From Alteracholeplasma palmae J233 (GTDB taxonomy: Bacteria > Bacillota_I > Bacilli_A > Acholeplasmatales > Acholeplasmataceae), in contig NC_022538.1 in assembly GCF_000968055.1 (NCBI RefSeq), positions 186,001-250,000 of the forward strand: 64,000 bases of DNA. Reading direction: 5' to 3'. Made by a program: the position numbers and the translations under genes. The stretch's first letter is position 1. The number at the start of each line of letters is the position of its first letter. The notes beneath the pieces are model-generated. The model worked only from the letters and a program-made list of their open reading frames with translations. It did no database searches and was not told the origin of the DNA. Positions 25,774 to 33,164 of this stretch are shown piece by piece.

Positions 25774-26271
25774 ATGAAAAAAATCTATATGATTGGTGGT
25801 ACCATGGGTGTTGGAAAAACAACAATCAGTACTGCACTTAATAAAAAATTAAATAACAGTGTCTTTCTAGATGGCGATTGGTGTTGGCATTCAAGTCCAT
25901 TTCAAGTAAATGATGAAACCAAACAAATGGTTTTAGATAATATTGTCTATATACTGAATAATTTTATTAAAACAACCTCCTATGAAAATATCATATTTTG
26001 TTGGGTAATGGATAAACAAGAGATTATTGATCATATTTCAGGGAGGCTTGAAGCATCTAATCATAAGTTAGTTAAAATATCACTTATTTGTTCTGAAATT
26101 GAACTTAAAGAAAGATTAAATAGTGATATAGAAAAAGGCTTAAGAGAGCCTAATATAATTAAAAGAAGTGTTGAAAGATTGGGTTTATTTAAAACACTAA
26201 AAACCATAAAGATCGATACCACTAGCAAGAGTATTTCTAACATAGTCAAAGAAATTGAATCTATTCAATAA
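25774..26271 (+). CDS. P-loop kinase-like ATPase
   Basis: 165 residues. Walker A is GGTMGVGKTT (about 8-17) at the very N-terminus, then LDGDWCWH, typical of small-molecule or nucleotide kinases related to adenylate/shikimate kinases and to some phosphotransferase resistance proteins. A lid-like basic stretch REPNIIKRSVERL follows at about 123-135. Substrate unknown. It begins 26 nt after the previous gene and sits among resistance-type accessory genes. Confidence 0.75.
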   Translation: MKKIYMIGGTMGVGKTTISTALNKKLNNSVFLDGDWCWHSSPFQVNDETKQMVLDNIVYILNNFIKTTSYENIIFCWVMDKQEIIDHISGRLEASNHKLVKISLICSEIELKERLNSDIEKGLREPNIIKRSVERLGLFKTLKTIKIDTTSKSISNIVKEIESIQ

Positions 26272-26301
26272 TTGCAGTTTATGGCGTCTTAAATAGGGAA
26301 A

Positions 26302-26496
26302 GTGAATAATTATGGGAAAATAAAGATTAAAATTAATGACGCTTCTGAACTTCGTGAGGAATTAAACGAATTATACGATAGGGCAACACATAAACAAGTT
26401 GCTGAATTTTCTTTACTACTAGGGAAACATATTTTAAATATAACAAGCTTTCCAACTAATGAAATCTTAGAGAAAGGATTTAAGGTTAATAAATAA
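26302..26496 (+). CDS. Small hypothetical protein, 64 residues, coupled to the next gene
   Basis: The start is GTG at 26302; no ATG lies in frame near it. The product is charged and helical (ASELREELNELYDRATHKQV, AEFSLLLGKHILNIT). Its TAA overlaps the ATG of the next gene by one base, indicating co-translation. It resembles the N-terminal end of a larger family protein and may be truncated, but I cannot name it. Confidence 0.5.
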   Translation: MNNYGKIKIKINDASELREELNELYDRATHKQVAEFSLLLGKHILNITSFPTNEILEKGFKVNK

Positions 26497-26993
26497 TGAC
26501 AGAAACAAGCGTTAATGATAGTGGAATTATAAAAATTATTGAGGAGAAATACAGCAAGGATACAGTGCTTTTGATTGCGACAGCTAAAAATAATGTTCCT
26601 TCAGTTAGATGTGTTGATACTTTTTATTATGATGGCTCATTTTGGATTGTCACTAATCTAAATTGTAATTATGTAAAGGAAGTTCAATATAATGAACACG
26701 TGATGATTTCTGACGCAGGTCATAATAGATTTTGGTGCAAGGCTTTTATCACTGGACACCCGCTAGATGACAAAAACAAATCTATCCGTGAAATCTTCAT
26801 GAAGGTATTTCATCACTGGTATAAAGAGGTTAATAACGAGAAACTCAATAGCGTTTGCTATATTAAAGTTACACCATATAAAGGATATATCCATAAAGAC
26901 AAACTTGGCTATTCTTTCAATATTGACGATGATAGTGTAACGATTAGTGATATTACGCATCATATTGATGTTAAACTTGAACCGTTTTGGTAG
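26496..26993 (+). CDS. Pyridoxamine 5'-phosphate oxidase-like (FMN-binding split barrel) protein
   Basis: 165 residues. The first strands VLLIATAKNNVPSVRCVDTF and GSFWIVTNLNCNYVKEVQYN, then HVMISDAG...WCKAFITGHPL, match the split barrel of the PNPOx-like family. Such proteins bind FMN, F420 or heme and act on small molecules, including some drug-modifying forms; the substrate here cannot be told. The start codon overlaps the preceding stop. A tail after it (26994-27060) reads DFYHYEPPNEKVIYLRR in one frame and may be a relic of another gene. Confidence 0.78.
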   Translation: MTETSVNDSGIIKIIEEKYSKDTVLLIATAKNNVPSVRCVDTFYYDGSFWIVTNLNCNYVKEVQYNEHVMISDAGHNRFWCKAFITGHPLDDKNKSIREIFMKVFHHWYKEVNNEKLNSVCYIKVTPYKGYIHKDKLGYSFNIDDDSVTISDITHHIDVKLEPFW

Positions 26994-27196
26994 TCTCAGA
27001 TTTGATTTCTATCACTATGAACCCCCAAATGAGAAAGTAATATACTTGCGTAGGTAATAGATGCTGTTTTTATTGGTAAACATAGATAATTTATAATTGC
27101 TGAAATAATGGTTGCTAATAGTGTGCATTTTAATATGGATATTGCACAGCAAACTGACAAAATAGTAGTTATAATAAAATCAAAAAGGAGAATTAT

Positions 27197-28033
27197 ATGG
27201 ATTTCATTAAACCTATAAATGATGTTGTTTTATATATTGAGACAAATATTACACAAGAAATTGATTATGAAGAAATAGGAAAATTGTTTGGTCGTTCCAT
27301 ATCAGAGACACAACATGTGTTTGCATTTGTAGTTGGGACAACAATTGGCGATTATATTAGAAAAAGAAAACTATCAAAAGCATATTTAGATGTTTTATCA
27401 ACCGATGAAAAGATTATTGATATTGCTGCTAAATATCAATATGATTCTCATTCTGCCTTTTCAAGAGCATTTGTACAACATTTTTTAGTAAGCCCTATGG
27501 AAGTAAGAAGAGATAAGATGGTTTTAAAGCTATATGAACCGTTTAGATTTAATCAAGATAATAATATCTATAGAAGACAGGTATTAGATGGTACAGTTAG
27601 AATTGTTGAGATTCCTAATTGTAAAATGGTGATGTCAGAACCGGGTATGTTTGGTGATGGGAAATTAGAAGCTTTTGATGATTGGTTTAGCCGGTTTCCA
27701 GAACCAACATTTCCTAAAGACTTCTTAACTTACGATCCTAAAAAACAGGGTTTTGTATGGTTTTACATATACGATGAAGAAATGAACGTACCAGATAGTT
27801 TTAAAGTCATTGATTTTAAAGGGGGACTTTATCTTGTGTCTTCAGGTATTGATGGTGAAGATGATATTATACCAAAGACGGCAATGACTGATTTCCTTGC
27901 CCAATCAAAGGAACTAATCTATGATGATTCAAGATTACAACTTGGTAATGTGACAACACCAAAGTCCGCACAAGAGATTTTAGGCTATTCATTGATGGAT
28001 TATTATATGCCGATTAAGAAAGTTAATCAGTAA
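27197..28033 (+). CDS. AraC-family regulator with GyrI-like effector domain
   Basis: 278 residues. Two HTH motifs fill about 5-105 (EEIGKLFGRSISETQHVF; IIDIAAKYQYDSHSAFSRAF), with the AraC signature FVQHFLVSPMEVRRD. The C-terminal about 115-278 is a GyrI/SOUL-type ligand-binding domain (VRIVEIPNCKMVM, GFVWFYIYDEE, FKGGLYLVSSG). Regulators of this form bind hydrophobic cations and drugs and induce resistance genes. AAAGGAG precedes ATG. The next gene is a drug-type nucleotidyltransferase, 34 nt on. Confidence 0.9.
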   Translation: MDFIKPINDVVLYIETNITQEIDYEEIGKLFGRSISETQHVFAFVVGTTIGDYIRKRKLSKAYLDVLSTDEKIIDIAAKYQYDSHSAFSRAFVQHFLVSPMEVRRDKMVLKLYEPFRFNQDNNIYRRQVLDGTVRIVEIPNCKMVMSEPGMFGDGKLEAFDDWFSRFPEPTFPKDFLTYDPKKQGFVWFYIYDEEMNVPDSFKVIDFKGGLYLVSSGIDGEDDIIPKTAMTDFLAQSKELIYDDSRLQLGNVTTPKSAQEILGYSLMDYYMPIKKVNQ

Positions 28034-28067
28034 TGTATAATAAGTTTAAGTAAATAGGAGAAATATC

Positions 28068-28574
28068 ATGGTGAATTTAAATGATGCAACTGGGATTATT
28101 AAGTATATAACAGAGGCCCAAATAGATCTTTGGTTAGATGGCGGTTGGGGTGTTGATGCACTTTTAAATGAGCAAACAAGAGCGCATAATGATATCGATA
28201 TTTTTATTCAAGAAAAAGATAAGTTAAACGTAATACAACTAATCAAAGAAAAAGGATTTATTGAAGTTATAGAAACATATACCACAAAAAATCACACAGT
28301 ATGGCAAGATAACAAAAATAGAATCATAGACTTACACATCTTTAATTTTATTGAAGATAAATACGTTGTTTTTGAAGATCTAAAGTTTCCCAAAGATGTT
28401 CTAAATGGTGTAGGAGAGATTGACGGTATAACAGTAAAATGTATCAATGCAGAAAGTCAGGTTTTGTTTCATTTGGGATATGATTTTGATGAAAATGACG
28501 TTCATGATGTTAAACTGTTATGTAAAAAATTTAATATCCCAATTCCAAAAGAATATGAGAAGAAGATTAGATAG
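28068..28574 (+). CDS. Lincosamide/aminoglycoside-type nucleotidyltransferase
   Basis: 168 residues. The motif LWLDGGWGVDALL...RAHNDIDIFI (Gly25-Gly28, Asp42 and Asp44 as metal ligands) and the C-terminal QVLFHLGYDFDENDVHDVKLL match LnuA/LinB-type enzymes, which adenylylate lincosamides; related ones act on aminoglycosides. Length (about 160-170) fits LnuA. Expression is probably tied to the AraC/GyrI-like regulator just upstream. Actual drug activity cannot be read from sequence. Confidence 0.82.
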   Translation: MVNLNDATGIIKYITEAQIDLWLDGGWGVDALLNEQTRAHNDIDIFIQEKDKLNVIQLIKEKGFIEVIETYTTKNHTVWQDNKNRIIDLHIFNFIEDKYVVFEDLKFPKDVLNGVGEIDGITVKCINAESQVLFHLGYDFDENDVHDVKLLCKKFNIPIPKEYEKKIR

Positions 28575-28967
28575 ATTCTATCTAATAATTAATTCAATAA
28601 CTAAAGTTTATGAATGTAACTCCAAAATGGGAAAATCAGAGATTGATTAGCAACAAATAATTGTTATTTAAACATCAATTCATATGGTATAATTAAGACA
28701 GTTAAGATGATGTGAATTAAAAAAACTTGAAACTTTTAATCTTGATAATCCAAATTGTTTCTGACTTATCATTACAAAAAAGGTGACCCTTGATAAAGTA
28801 ATGTTTATACGGGAATAATTTGAAATGAACAGAAAACTCGATAATCCTATGCTTGATGAGAATGAAGATAACATTTATTTGGATATGTTATACGAGATAA
28901 ATATTTTGGTATCACATGATTAATGATCTTGTGTCCGTAAAAATTAAATAAGAAATGGAGTTGTAAA
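28575..28967 (+). other. Gap of about 390 bp with a promoter-like box and a short relic frame
   Basis: A -10-like TATAAT lies at 28688-28693 without a convincing -35 at normal spacing. A frame from ATG 28825 to TAA 28921-28923 encodes 32 acidic residues (MNRKLDNPMLDENEDNIYLD...) without a good ribosome-binding site and looks like a relic. I see nothing else, no repeats or RNA gene. Confidence 0.4.
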
Positions 28968-29474
28968 ATGGTTAAACTTCACAACCTACGAGGTATAGAG
29001 ATATCTAAATTTAAGGCTATTTCATCAGGAGAAAAAACGTTTGAAGAGTTGTTTGGCAAAGGCGGTTTTTCTGAATGGGTTGAGCAGCATCAGCGATTTA
29101 TACAAAATCATATATATGAACCTGTAAGTTTTTTATGGCATGAGGGAGATAAGGAAACGTGGGGACGTGGTAAAAATGTTTTAATCTATGCGGTTAAAGA
29201 TGAAGTTACCCCAACTGATGTCAAGCCGTATGAATTGATTGAATTTCCTGGAGGATTGTTTTTAGTAGGAACAGGTGATGAAACTGAAGGTGGAGATCTT
29301 AATCAAACAATTGACTGTATGATGTCATGGATTAAACAAAGTGATGTTTTTGATTATGGTGATTTTCCTAAAAGTGGTATGTGCAATATGCCGAATCCTG
29401 ACGGGGCTTTTGATCAAGCACTTGGAGTTTCCCAACAGCAGGTATATCTCCCGTTAAAATATAAAGAGAAATAG
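28968..29474 (+). CDS. GyrI-like small-molecule-binding domain protein
   Basis: 168 residues, effector domain only. The parts LRGIEISKFKAISSGE, WHEGDKETWGRGKNVLIYAV and YELIEFPGGLFLVGTGDE parallel the C-terminal domain of the AraC-type protein at 27197 (FKGGLYLVSSG). Stand-alone GyrI-like proteins bind or hydrolyse small toxic compounds. AAATGGAG lies before the ATG. Paralogous origin by loss of the HTH is inference. Confidence 0.8.
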   Translation: MVKLHNLRGIEISKFKAISSGEKTFEELFGKGGFSEWVEQHQRFIQNHIYEPVSFLWHEGDKETWGRGKNVLIYAVKDEVTPTDVKPYELIEFPGGLFLVGTGDETEGGDLNQTIDCMMSWIKQSDVFDYGDFPKSGMCNMPNPDGAFDQALGVSQQQVYLPLKYKEK

Positions 29475-29485
29475 AAGAAAACATC

Positions 29486-29896
29486 GTGTTAGAAAAAACG
29501 CCAACAAATGAAGAAATAATTATGTTAATTGGACAACATCGTTTTGATATATGGGTAAAACTAACGGAACTAATTGAAATGAAATATGACATGGAAAAAC
29601 TGTGTAATAGTGGCGGGAAGAAATGGACTTATGAGTATAAATATCGTAGAGGCGGAAAAACCTTATGTTGTTTGTATGCTAAACCAGACGTTTTTGGATT
29701 TATGCTAATCTTTGGTAAGTTAGATCGTGAAAAGATTGAAAGTATTCGTAGTAATCTTTCTGCTGATATTTGTAAGATTTATGATGAAGCCGCAACTTAT
29801 CATGACGGTAAATGGGTAATGTTTGAAATTTCAGACACATCATTTTTTTCTGACTTTGAGAAACTATTGCAAATCAAACGTAAACCGAATAATTAA
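29486..29896 (+). CDS. DUF3788 family protein
   Basis: 136 residues from GTG 29486, 11 nt after the GyrI-like gene, in the same operon. MLIFGKLDREKIESIRSNLS and GKWVMFEI with KKWTYEYKYRRGGKTLCCLY fit the DUF3788 pattern seen in small accessory proteins next to GyrI-like and AraC-type genes. Function unknown; pairing with a ligand-binding protein suggests a detoxification or sensing role. Confidence 0.72.
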   Translation: MLEKTPTNEEIIMLIGQHRFDIWVKLTELIEMKYDMEKLCNSGGKKWTYEYKYRRGGKTLCCLYAKPDVFGFMLIFGKLDREKIESIRSNLSADICKIYDEAATYHDGKWVMFEISDTSFFSDFEKLLQIKRKPNN

Positions 29897-29941
29897 AGAT
29901 TATCTTAATGGTGAGGAAATATCACTTTTATGAAATTTAAA

Positions 29942-30216
29942 GAATAACAATCTAATATCAAGTCATAGTAATAAAGGAAACCCATATGACAACGCACTAA
30001 TAGAATCGTTTTTTAAAACATTTAAGAGAGAAGTTTTACCTAAAAGACATTTTAAAACTAAGGCTATAGCTAGGATGGAAATACTCAATTACTTAGAAGT
30101 TTATTACAACAAAAAAAGGCATCATTCATCTCTAGGATATATGACGCCGTTACAATTTGAATTATCTAATTCTTGAATCCTCTTAACTTTATGTCCACTT
30201 TATGGTTGACATTCCA
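29942..30216 (+). mobile_element. 3' fragment of the same IS3-family element as at 16919
   Basis: About 275 bp match the right end of the IS copy at 17900-18175 with many third-position changes. The fragment encodes NPYDNALIESFFKTFKREVL and LEVYYNKKRHHSSLGYMTPL up to TGA 30174-30176 and ends with the inverted repeat at TTCCA (30216). The 5' part is missing. It carries the same reading-frame offset before SNKGNPYDN as the larger copy. Confidence 0.9.
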
Positions 30217-30291
30217 GTGTTAGCAGATACACTACCTTGGGAACAAACCGATAAAGTTAATATTCTAAAAGAACTAGCAAATGACTATTAG
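30217..30291 (+). pseudogene. C-terminal relic of a gene cut by the IS fragment
   Basis: The frame directly after the IS end reads VLADTLPWEQTDKVNILKEL and four more residues to TAG. It has no start of its own and overlaps the HNH gene start by 11 nt, in the tight style of phage genes. It is the tail of an unknown phage or element protein. Confidence 0.5.
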
Positions 30292-30553
30292 AGAGTTTTA
30301 TAATTATTCAGCTTGGAAAAAGCAAAGAAAGTTTAAGATGCAACAAGGAAAATATAAGTGTGCTAGGTGTGGTGGTTTAGCAGTTGATGTGCATCATAAA
30401 ATCACGCTGACAGAATCAAATGTTAATGATTCTAATGTTTCAATGAATTTAGATAATCTTGAATGTGTGTGTAGGAATTGTCATAATAAGGAAACACACT
30501 CAACTAAAATAAAGTATACATTCAATGAAGATGGAGTTCCTATTGAAAAATAG
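30281..30553 (+). CDS. HNH endonuclease, phage type
   Basis: 90 residues. Zinc ligands CARCGG (about 27-30) and CRNCHN (about 65-68) bracket the catalytic part VDVHHKITLTES and MNLDNLECVC. It is the small phage-type HNH nuclease often found near packaging genes. Here it follows an IS scar and precedes a membrane protein, so it is probably a prophage relic, though the motif residues are intact. A hairpin AATAGGAT/ATCCTATT (30549-30574) overlaps its end. Confidence 0.88.
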   Translation: MTIREFYNYSAWKKQRKFKMQQGKYKCARCGGLAVDVHHKITLTESNVNDSNVSMNLDNLECVCRNCHNKETHSTKIKYTFNEDGVPIEK

Positions 30554-30587
30554 GATCTTTTTTGTTATCCTATTATTGGGTGATTAA

Positions 30588-31124
30588 ATGACAAAGAATG
30601 AATTAATGTATACATATGCTCTTGATGAGTATAAAAATGTTGTAAATCGCAAAAATGAAATAAGAAATAGAGACTTTACTTTTTATAGCTTTAGTGTACC
30701 TATCATAACGGCTTTAGTTACATTTATTTTTAGTATTACGACAGAGTATCCATGTGCAAAAATAATATTACTTATTTTTTCTTCTTTATTATTTGTCGTT
30801 AGTTTAGTAATATTTCTAATGATATATGTACCATCAAATCAGATGTCATATAAACCTAAAGACATTGTAAACGATTTAAGAAATATTGAATCAAATGAAT
30901 CATATAAATCATATGTTGAATTACTGCTTTTAAATGTTGATCAAAAAGAAGAAATCAGTGAAAAATTGTACAATCAACTAGCACAAGGATTTCTTGCAGA
31001 GCGATATGCCGAGATTATTGATGAATATGAAAAAAAGAATCTATATTTTAAAAAGTTATTTATTATATTATCAACTACAATAATAGCCACGTTAGTTCTA
31101 TTGCTGATATCAATAATTATTTAA
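30588..31124 (+). CDS. Membrane protein with SLATT-like layout (two plus one helices)
   Basis: 178 residues. An N-terminal amphipathic helix (YALDEYKNVVNRKNEIRNRD) precedes two adjacent membrane helices (about 28-50 and 57-80), a helical cytoplasmic part (about 85-150), and a third helix at about 155-177. This matches the general form of SLATT-type membrane effectors of prokaryotic conflict systems. The sequence similarity is not strong enough to be sure. It forms an operon with the proline-rich gene 15 nt downstream. Other possibilities are a phage holin-like or unknown membrane protein. Confidence 0.5.
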   Translation: MTKNELMYTYALDEYKNVVNRKNEIRNRDFTFYSFSVPIITALVTFIFSITTEYPCAKIILLIFSSLLFVVSLVIFLMIYVPSNQMSYKPKDIVNDLRNIESNESYKSYVELLLLNVDQKEEISEKLYNQLAQGFLAERYAEIIDEYEKKNLYFKKLFIILSTTIIATLVLLLISIII

Positions 31125-31139
31125 GGAGAAAAAAACTAT

Positions 31140-31325
31140 ATGTCAAATGATAATGTTAAACAAAATAAGCCTGTCCAACCACCATCTAAACCAACAAAAC
31201 CAATGCCACCACTAACTGAAAGCAATAATCCGTCACAAAAAAATTATCAACCCTCATCAAATGCGACACAGGGAATGAAAAAAATAACAGATTCACTCCC
31301 CCCTGGAATGAAGAAAAAAGATTAA
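31140..31325 (+). CDS. Small proline-rich disordered protein, 61 residues
   Basis: ATG at 31140 follows AAGGAG. The product is rich in Pro, Lys, Asn and Ser (PVQPPSKPTKPMPPLTES, SLPPGMKKKD) with no hydrophobic core. It lies 15 nt after the membrane protein and is followed by a terminator, so the two form one operon. It may bind the cytoplasmic part of its partner; that is inference. I do not know a homologue. Confidence 0.65.
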   Translation: MSNDNVKQNKPVQPPSKPTKPMPPLTESNNPSQKNYQPSSNATQGMKKITDSLPPGMKKKD

Positions 31326-31338
31326 TGCCACACCGAAC

Positions 31339-31370
31339 GCCCCACCTTCAAAATACGGGGCAATTTTTTT
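31339..31370 (+). terminator. Terminator after the proline-rich gene
   Basis: GCCCC (31339-31343) pairs with GGGGC (31357-31361), followed by AA and seven T. Confidence 0.82.
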
Positions 31371-31509
31371 GAAAAAGCGAAATTCAAAACGGCTCAAAGC
31401 TTTGGAGACTGGCAGAAATGTTGGTCTTTTTTTGATGTAAAAATTCTAAACTGTACCCCCTATACTCCATTTTAGAAAAACCCAAATTAATGATGTTCAC
31501 CACGGACAG

Positions 31510-31536
31510 ATCACGGACAAAAAATATGTCCGTGAT
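31510..31536. repeat. Perfect inverted repeat ATCACGGACA / TGTCCGTGAT
   Basis: Ten-base arms at 31510-31519 and 31527-31536 around a 7-nt spacer. Two further GGACA copies lie just before. The surrounding 31371-31645 has no gene. It could be an operator or recombination site. Confidence 0.55.
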
Positions 31537-31574
31537 ATAAAAAAACAGAGATTAAATCTCATAATTATAAAAAA

Positions 31575-31604
31575 TGTCACCAAATGTCACCAAATGTCAC
31601 CAAG
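31575..31604 (+). repeat. Three tandem 10-bp repeats TGTCACCAAA before the AlbA_2 gene
   Basis: Units at 31575-31584, 31585-31594 and 31595-31604 (last base G) lie just upstream of a -10 TATACT (31610-31615), covering the -35 area. Ten-base spacing puts each unit on the same DNA face. Two identical units recur inside the gene at 32760-32779. Confidence 0.8.
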
Positions 31605-31645
31605 TGTGATATACTATATTAGAGAAAGATAAGATTGGTGAAAAT

Positions 31646-32977
31646 ATGAAAAACGAAAGTAAAAATTTAGAGTGGAAACAAACCTTAACAAAAGAAGTGA
31701 AACATGAGATTGTTTCATTTTTAAATAGTTCTAGTGGCGTTATTGAAATTGGTATAGACAATGATGGTAAAGCTTTTGGTGTGCCTTTAGAATTGAAAGA
31801 TGAGTTTGAACAAACTATAAGCAATTGGATTCGTGAAGGTATTTATCCTGATTCAAAAGGACTCATCAACTTTTATTATGATAAAAGAAATGTGCTAAGA
31901 ATCGAAATTAGTGAAGGTAATAATAAACCATATTATTTAGTGGGTAAGGGTCCAATCAGTGAAGGAGTATTTATACGAATTGGATCAACCACAAGAAAAG
32001 CAACAAAGGAAGAAATATCTGAATTCTACCGAAAGCATAATGATGGCCATTTTGAAACTGAAGGAGCCCCAAACCAAGATTTGCACTTTACGCAATTTTC
32101 AGCTATCAGCGACAGACAAGATTTTGTGCCAAAAATGAATGCTTTGGGGTTTTATACAAAAGATAATAAGTATACAAAACTAGCTGAGTTGCTAAGTGAT
32201 GAAAATCCATATATTGTTAAGTTTGCTGTATACAAAGATAATACGAGGGTTGAGTTTAAGGTTAAGAAGGAGTTTGCTGGTTCATATTTACGAATTATTG
32301 ATAATGTGTTGGATTATGCAGAAATATATAATGATACAAGTGCGAAAATTGTGGATTATCAACCGCAACGAGTAGAATTAAAATCATATCCTGCACCATC
32401 AATTAGAGAGACATTATTAAATGCACTTTGTCATTGCGATTTTTCATTTAGATCAAATATTAAAATAGAATTCTTTAATGATAGATTAGAGGTTACTTCA
32501 CCAGGTAATATATATGGCGGTTATACACTAGAAGATGTTTTGTCCGGAAAACAATCAATGCGAAATCCTAATTTAGTTAACATTCTTGATAAAATGGATT
32601 TTATTGAAAATTATGCGACCGGTTTAGAAAGAATTATGGAAGCTTATAAACCATATAAAATAACACCTAAATTTGAAGTTTCAGGTAACTTTTTTAGAGT
32701 TATATTACCAAATATGAATTATTCTTTGGGAAACATGATTGAAGAAAAACCAACCAATATGTCACCAAATGTCACCAAAAGCAACCAAACTCTTTCTAAT
32801 GTTCAAAATAAGATTATTGAACAGATTCGTAAAGATTCCAATATAACGGTTAGCGAATTATCCGAGATCATTGGAAAAGAAAGAAGGACAATATTAAGGA
32901 ATATAAAGAAATTAAAAGAACAAGGTTTGCTTGATAGAAAAGATGATGAATACTCCGGTTCGTGGATACTCAAATAA
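31646..32977 (+). CDS. AlbA_2 DNA-binding / HATPase_c_4 regulator with C-terminal winged helix
   Basis: 443 residues. The AlbA_2 domain (about 1-120) shows ESKNLEWKQTLTKEV, EIVSFLNSSSGVIEIGID and FIRIGSTTRKAT. The ATPase-like domain (about 190-360) has RETLLNALCHCDFSFRSNIK and FNDRLEVTSPGNIYGG, then NPNLVNILDKMDFIENYATG. A linker (about 370-390) coded by the internal 10-bp repeats (MSPNVTKSNQ) leads to a winged helix (ITVSELSEIIGKERRTILRN). Such proteins are putative DNA-binding regulators common in islands. It probably binds the upstream repeats. It lies upstream of the primase-helicase gene, on the same strand. Confidence 0.88.
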   Translation: MKNESKNLEWKQTLTKEVKHEIVSFLNSSSGVIEIGIDNDGKAFGVPLELKDEFEQTISNWIREGIYPDSKGLINFYYDKRNVLRIEISEGNNKPYYLVGKGPISEGVFIRIGSTTRKATKEEISEFYRKHNDGHFETEGAPNQDLHFTQFSAISDRQDFVPKMNALGFYTKDNKYTKLAELLSDENPYIVKFAVYKDNTRVEFKVKKEFAGSYLRIIDNVLDYAEIYNDTSAKIVDYQPQRVELKSYPAPSIRETLLNALCHCDFSFRSNIKIEFFNDRLEVTSPGNIYGGYTLEDVLSGKQSMRNPNLVNILDKMDFIENYATGLERIMEAYKPYKITPKFEVSGNFFRVILPNMNYSLGNMIEEKPTNMSPNVTKSNQTLSNVQNKIIEQIRKDSNITVSELSEIIGKERRTILRNIKKLKEQGLLDRKDDEYSGSWILK

Positions 32978-33164
32978 TTATTAAAAAGATTTTTTAGGTT
33001 GTTAGTGATTAATGACGTATTTTATGTTTTTAACGTTCGGTAAATGTATATTGTTTGATAATTATAAATTTGCCGTAATAACACAAGCAAAAAAATGATG
33101 AAATGCCATGCATTATTACGTGTAAAACTAAATTCTATTTAATATCCATTAGGAGATAAAATTC

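Noticed and set aside
26994-27196. Relic gene DFYHYEPPNEKVIYLRR after the PNPOx-like gene
   Set aside because: Only about 20 codons, with no start; too short to claim a family, so kept as a remark only.
28825-28923. Gene for a 32-residue acidic peptide
   Set aside because: No ribosome-binding site and no conserved look; treated as relic within the gap.
31575-31604. Short tandem repeats as a CRISPR array
   Set aside because: Units are only 10 bp with no spacers between them and no cas genes nearby; they look like binding sites.
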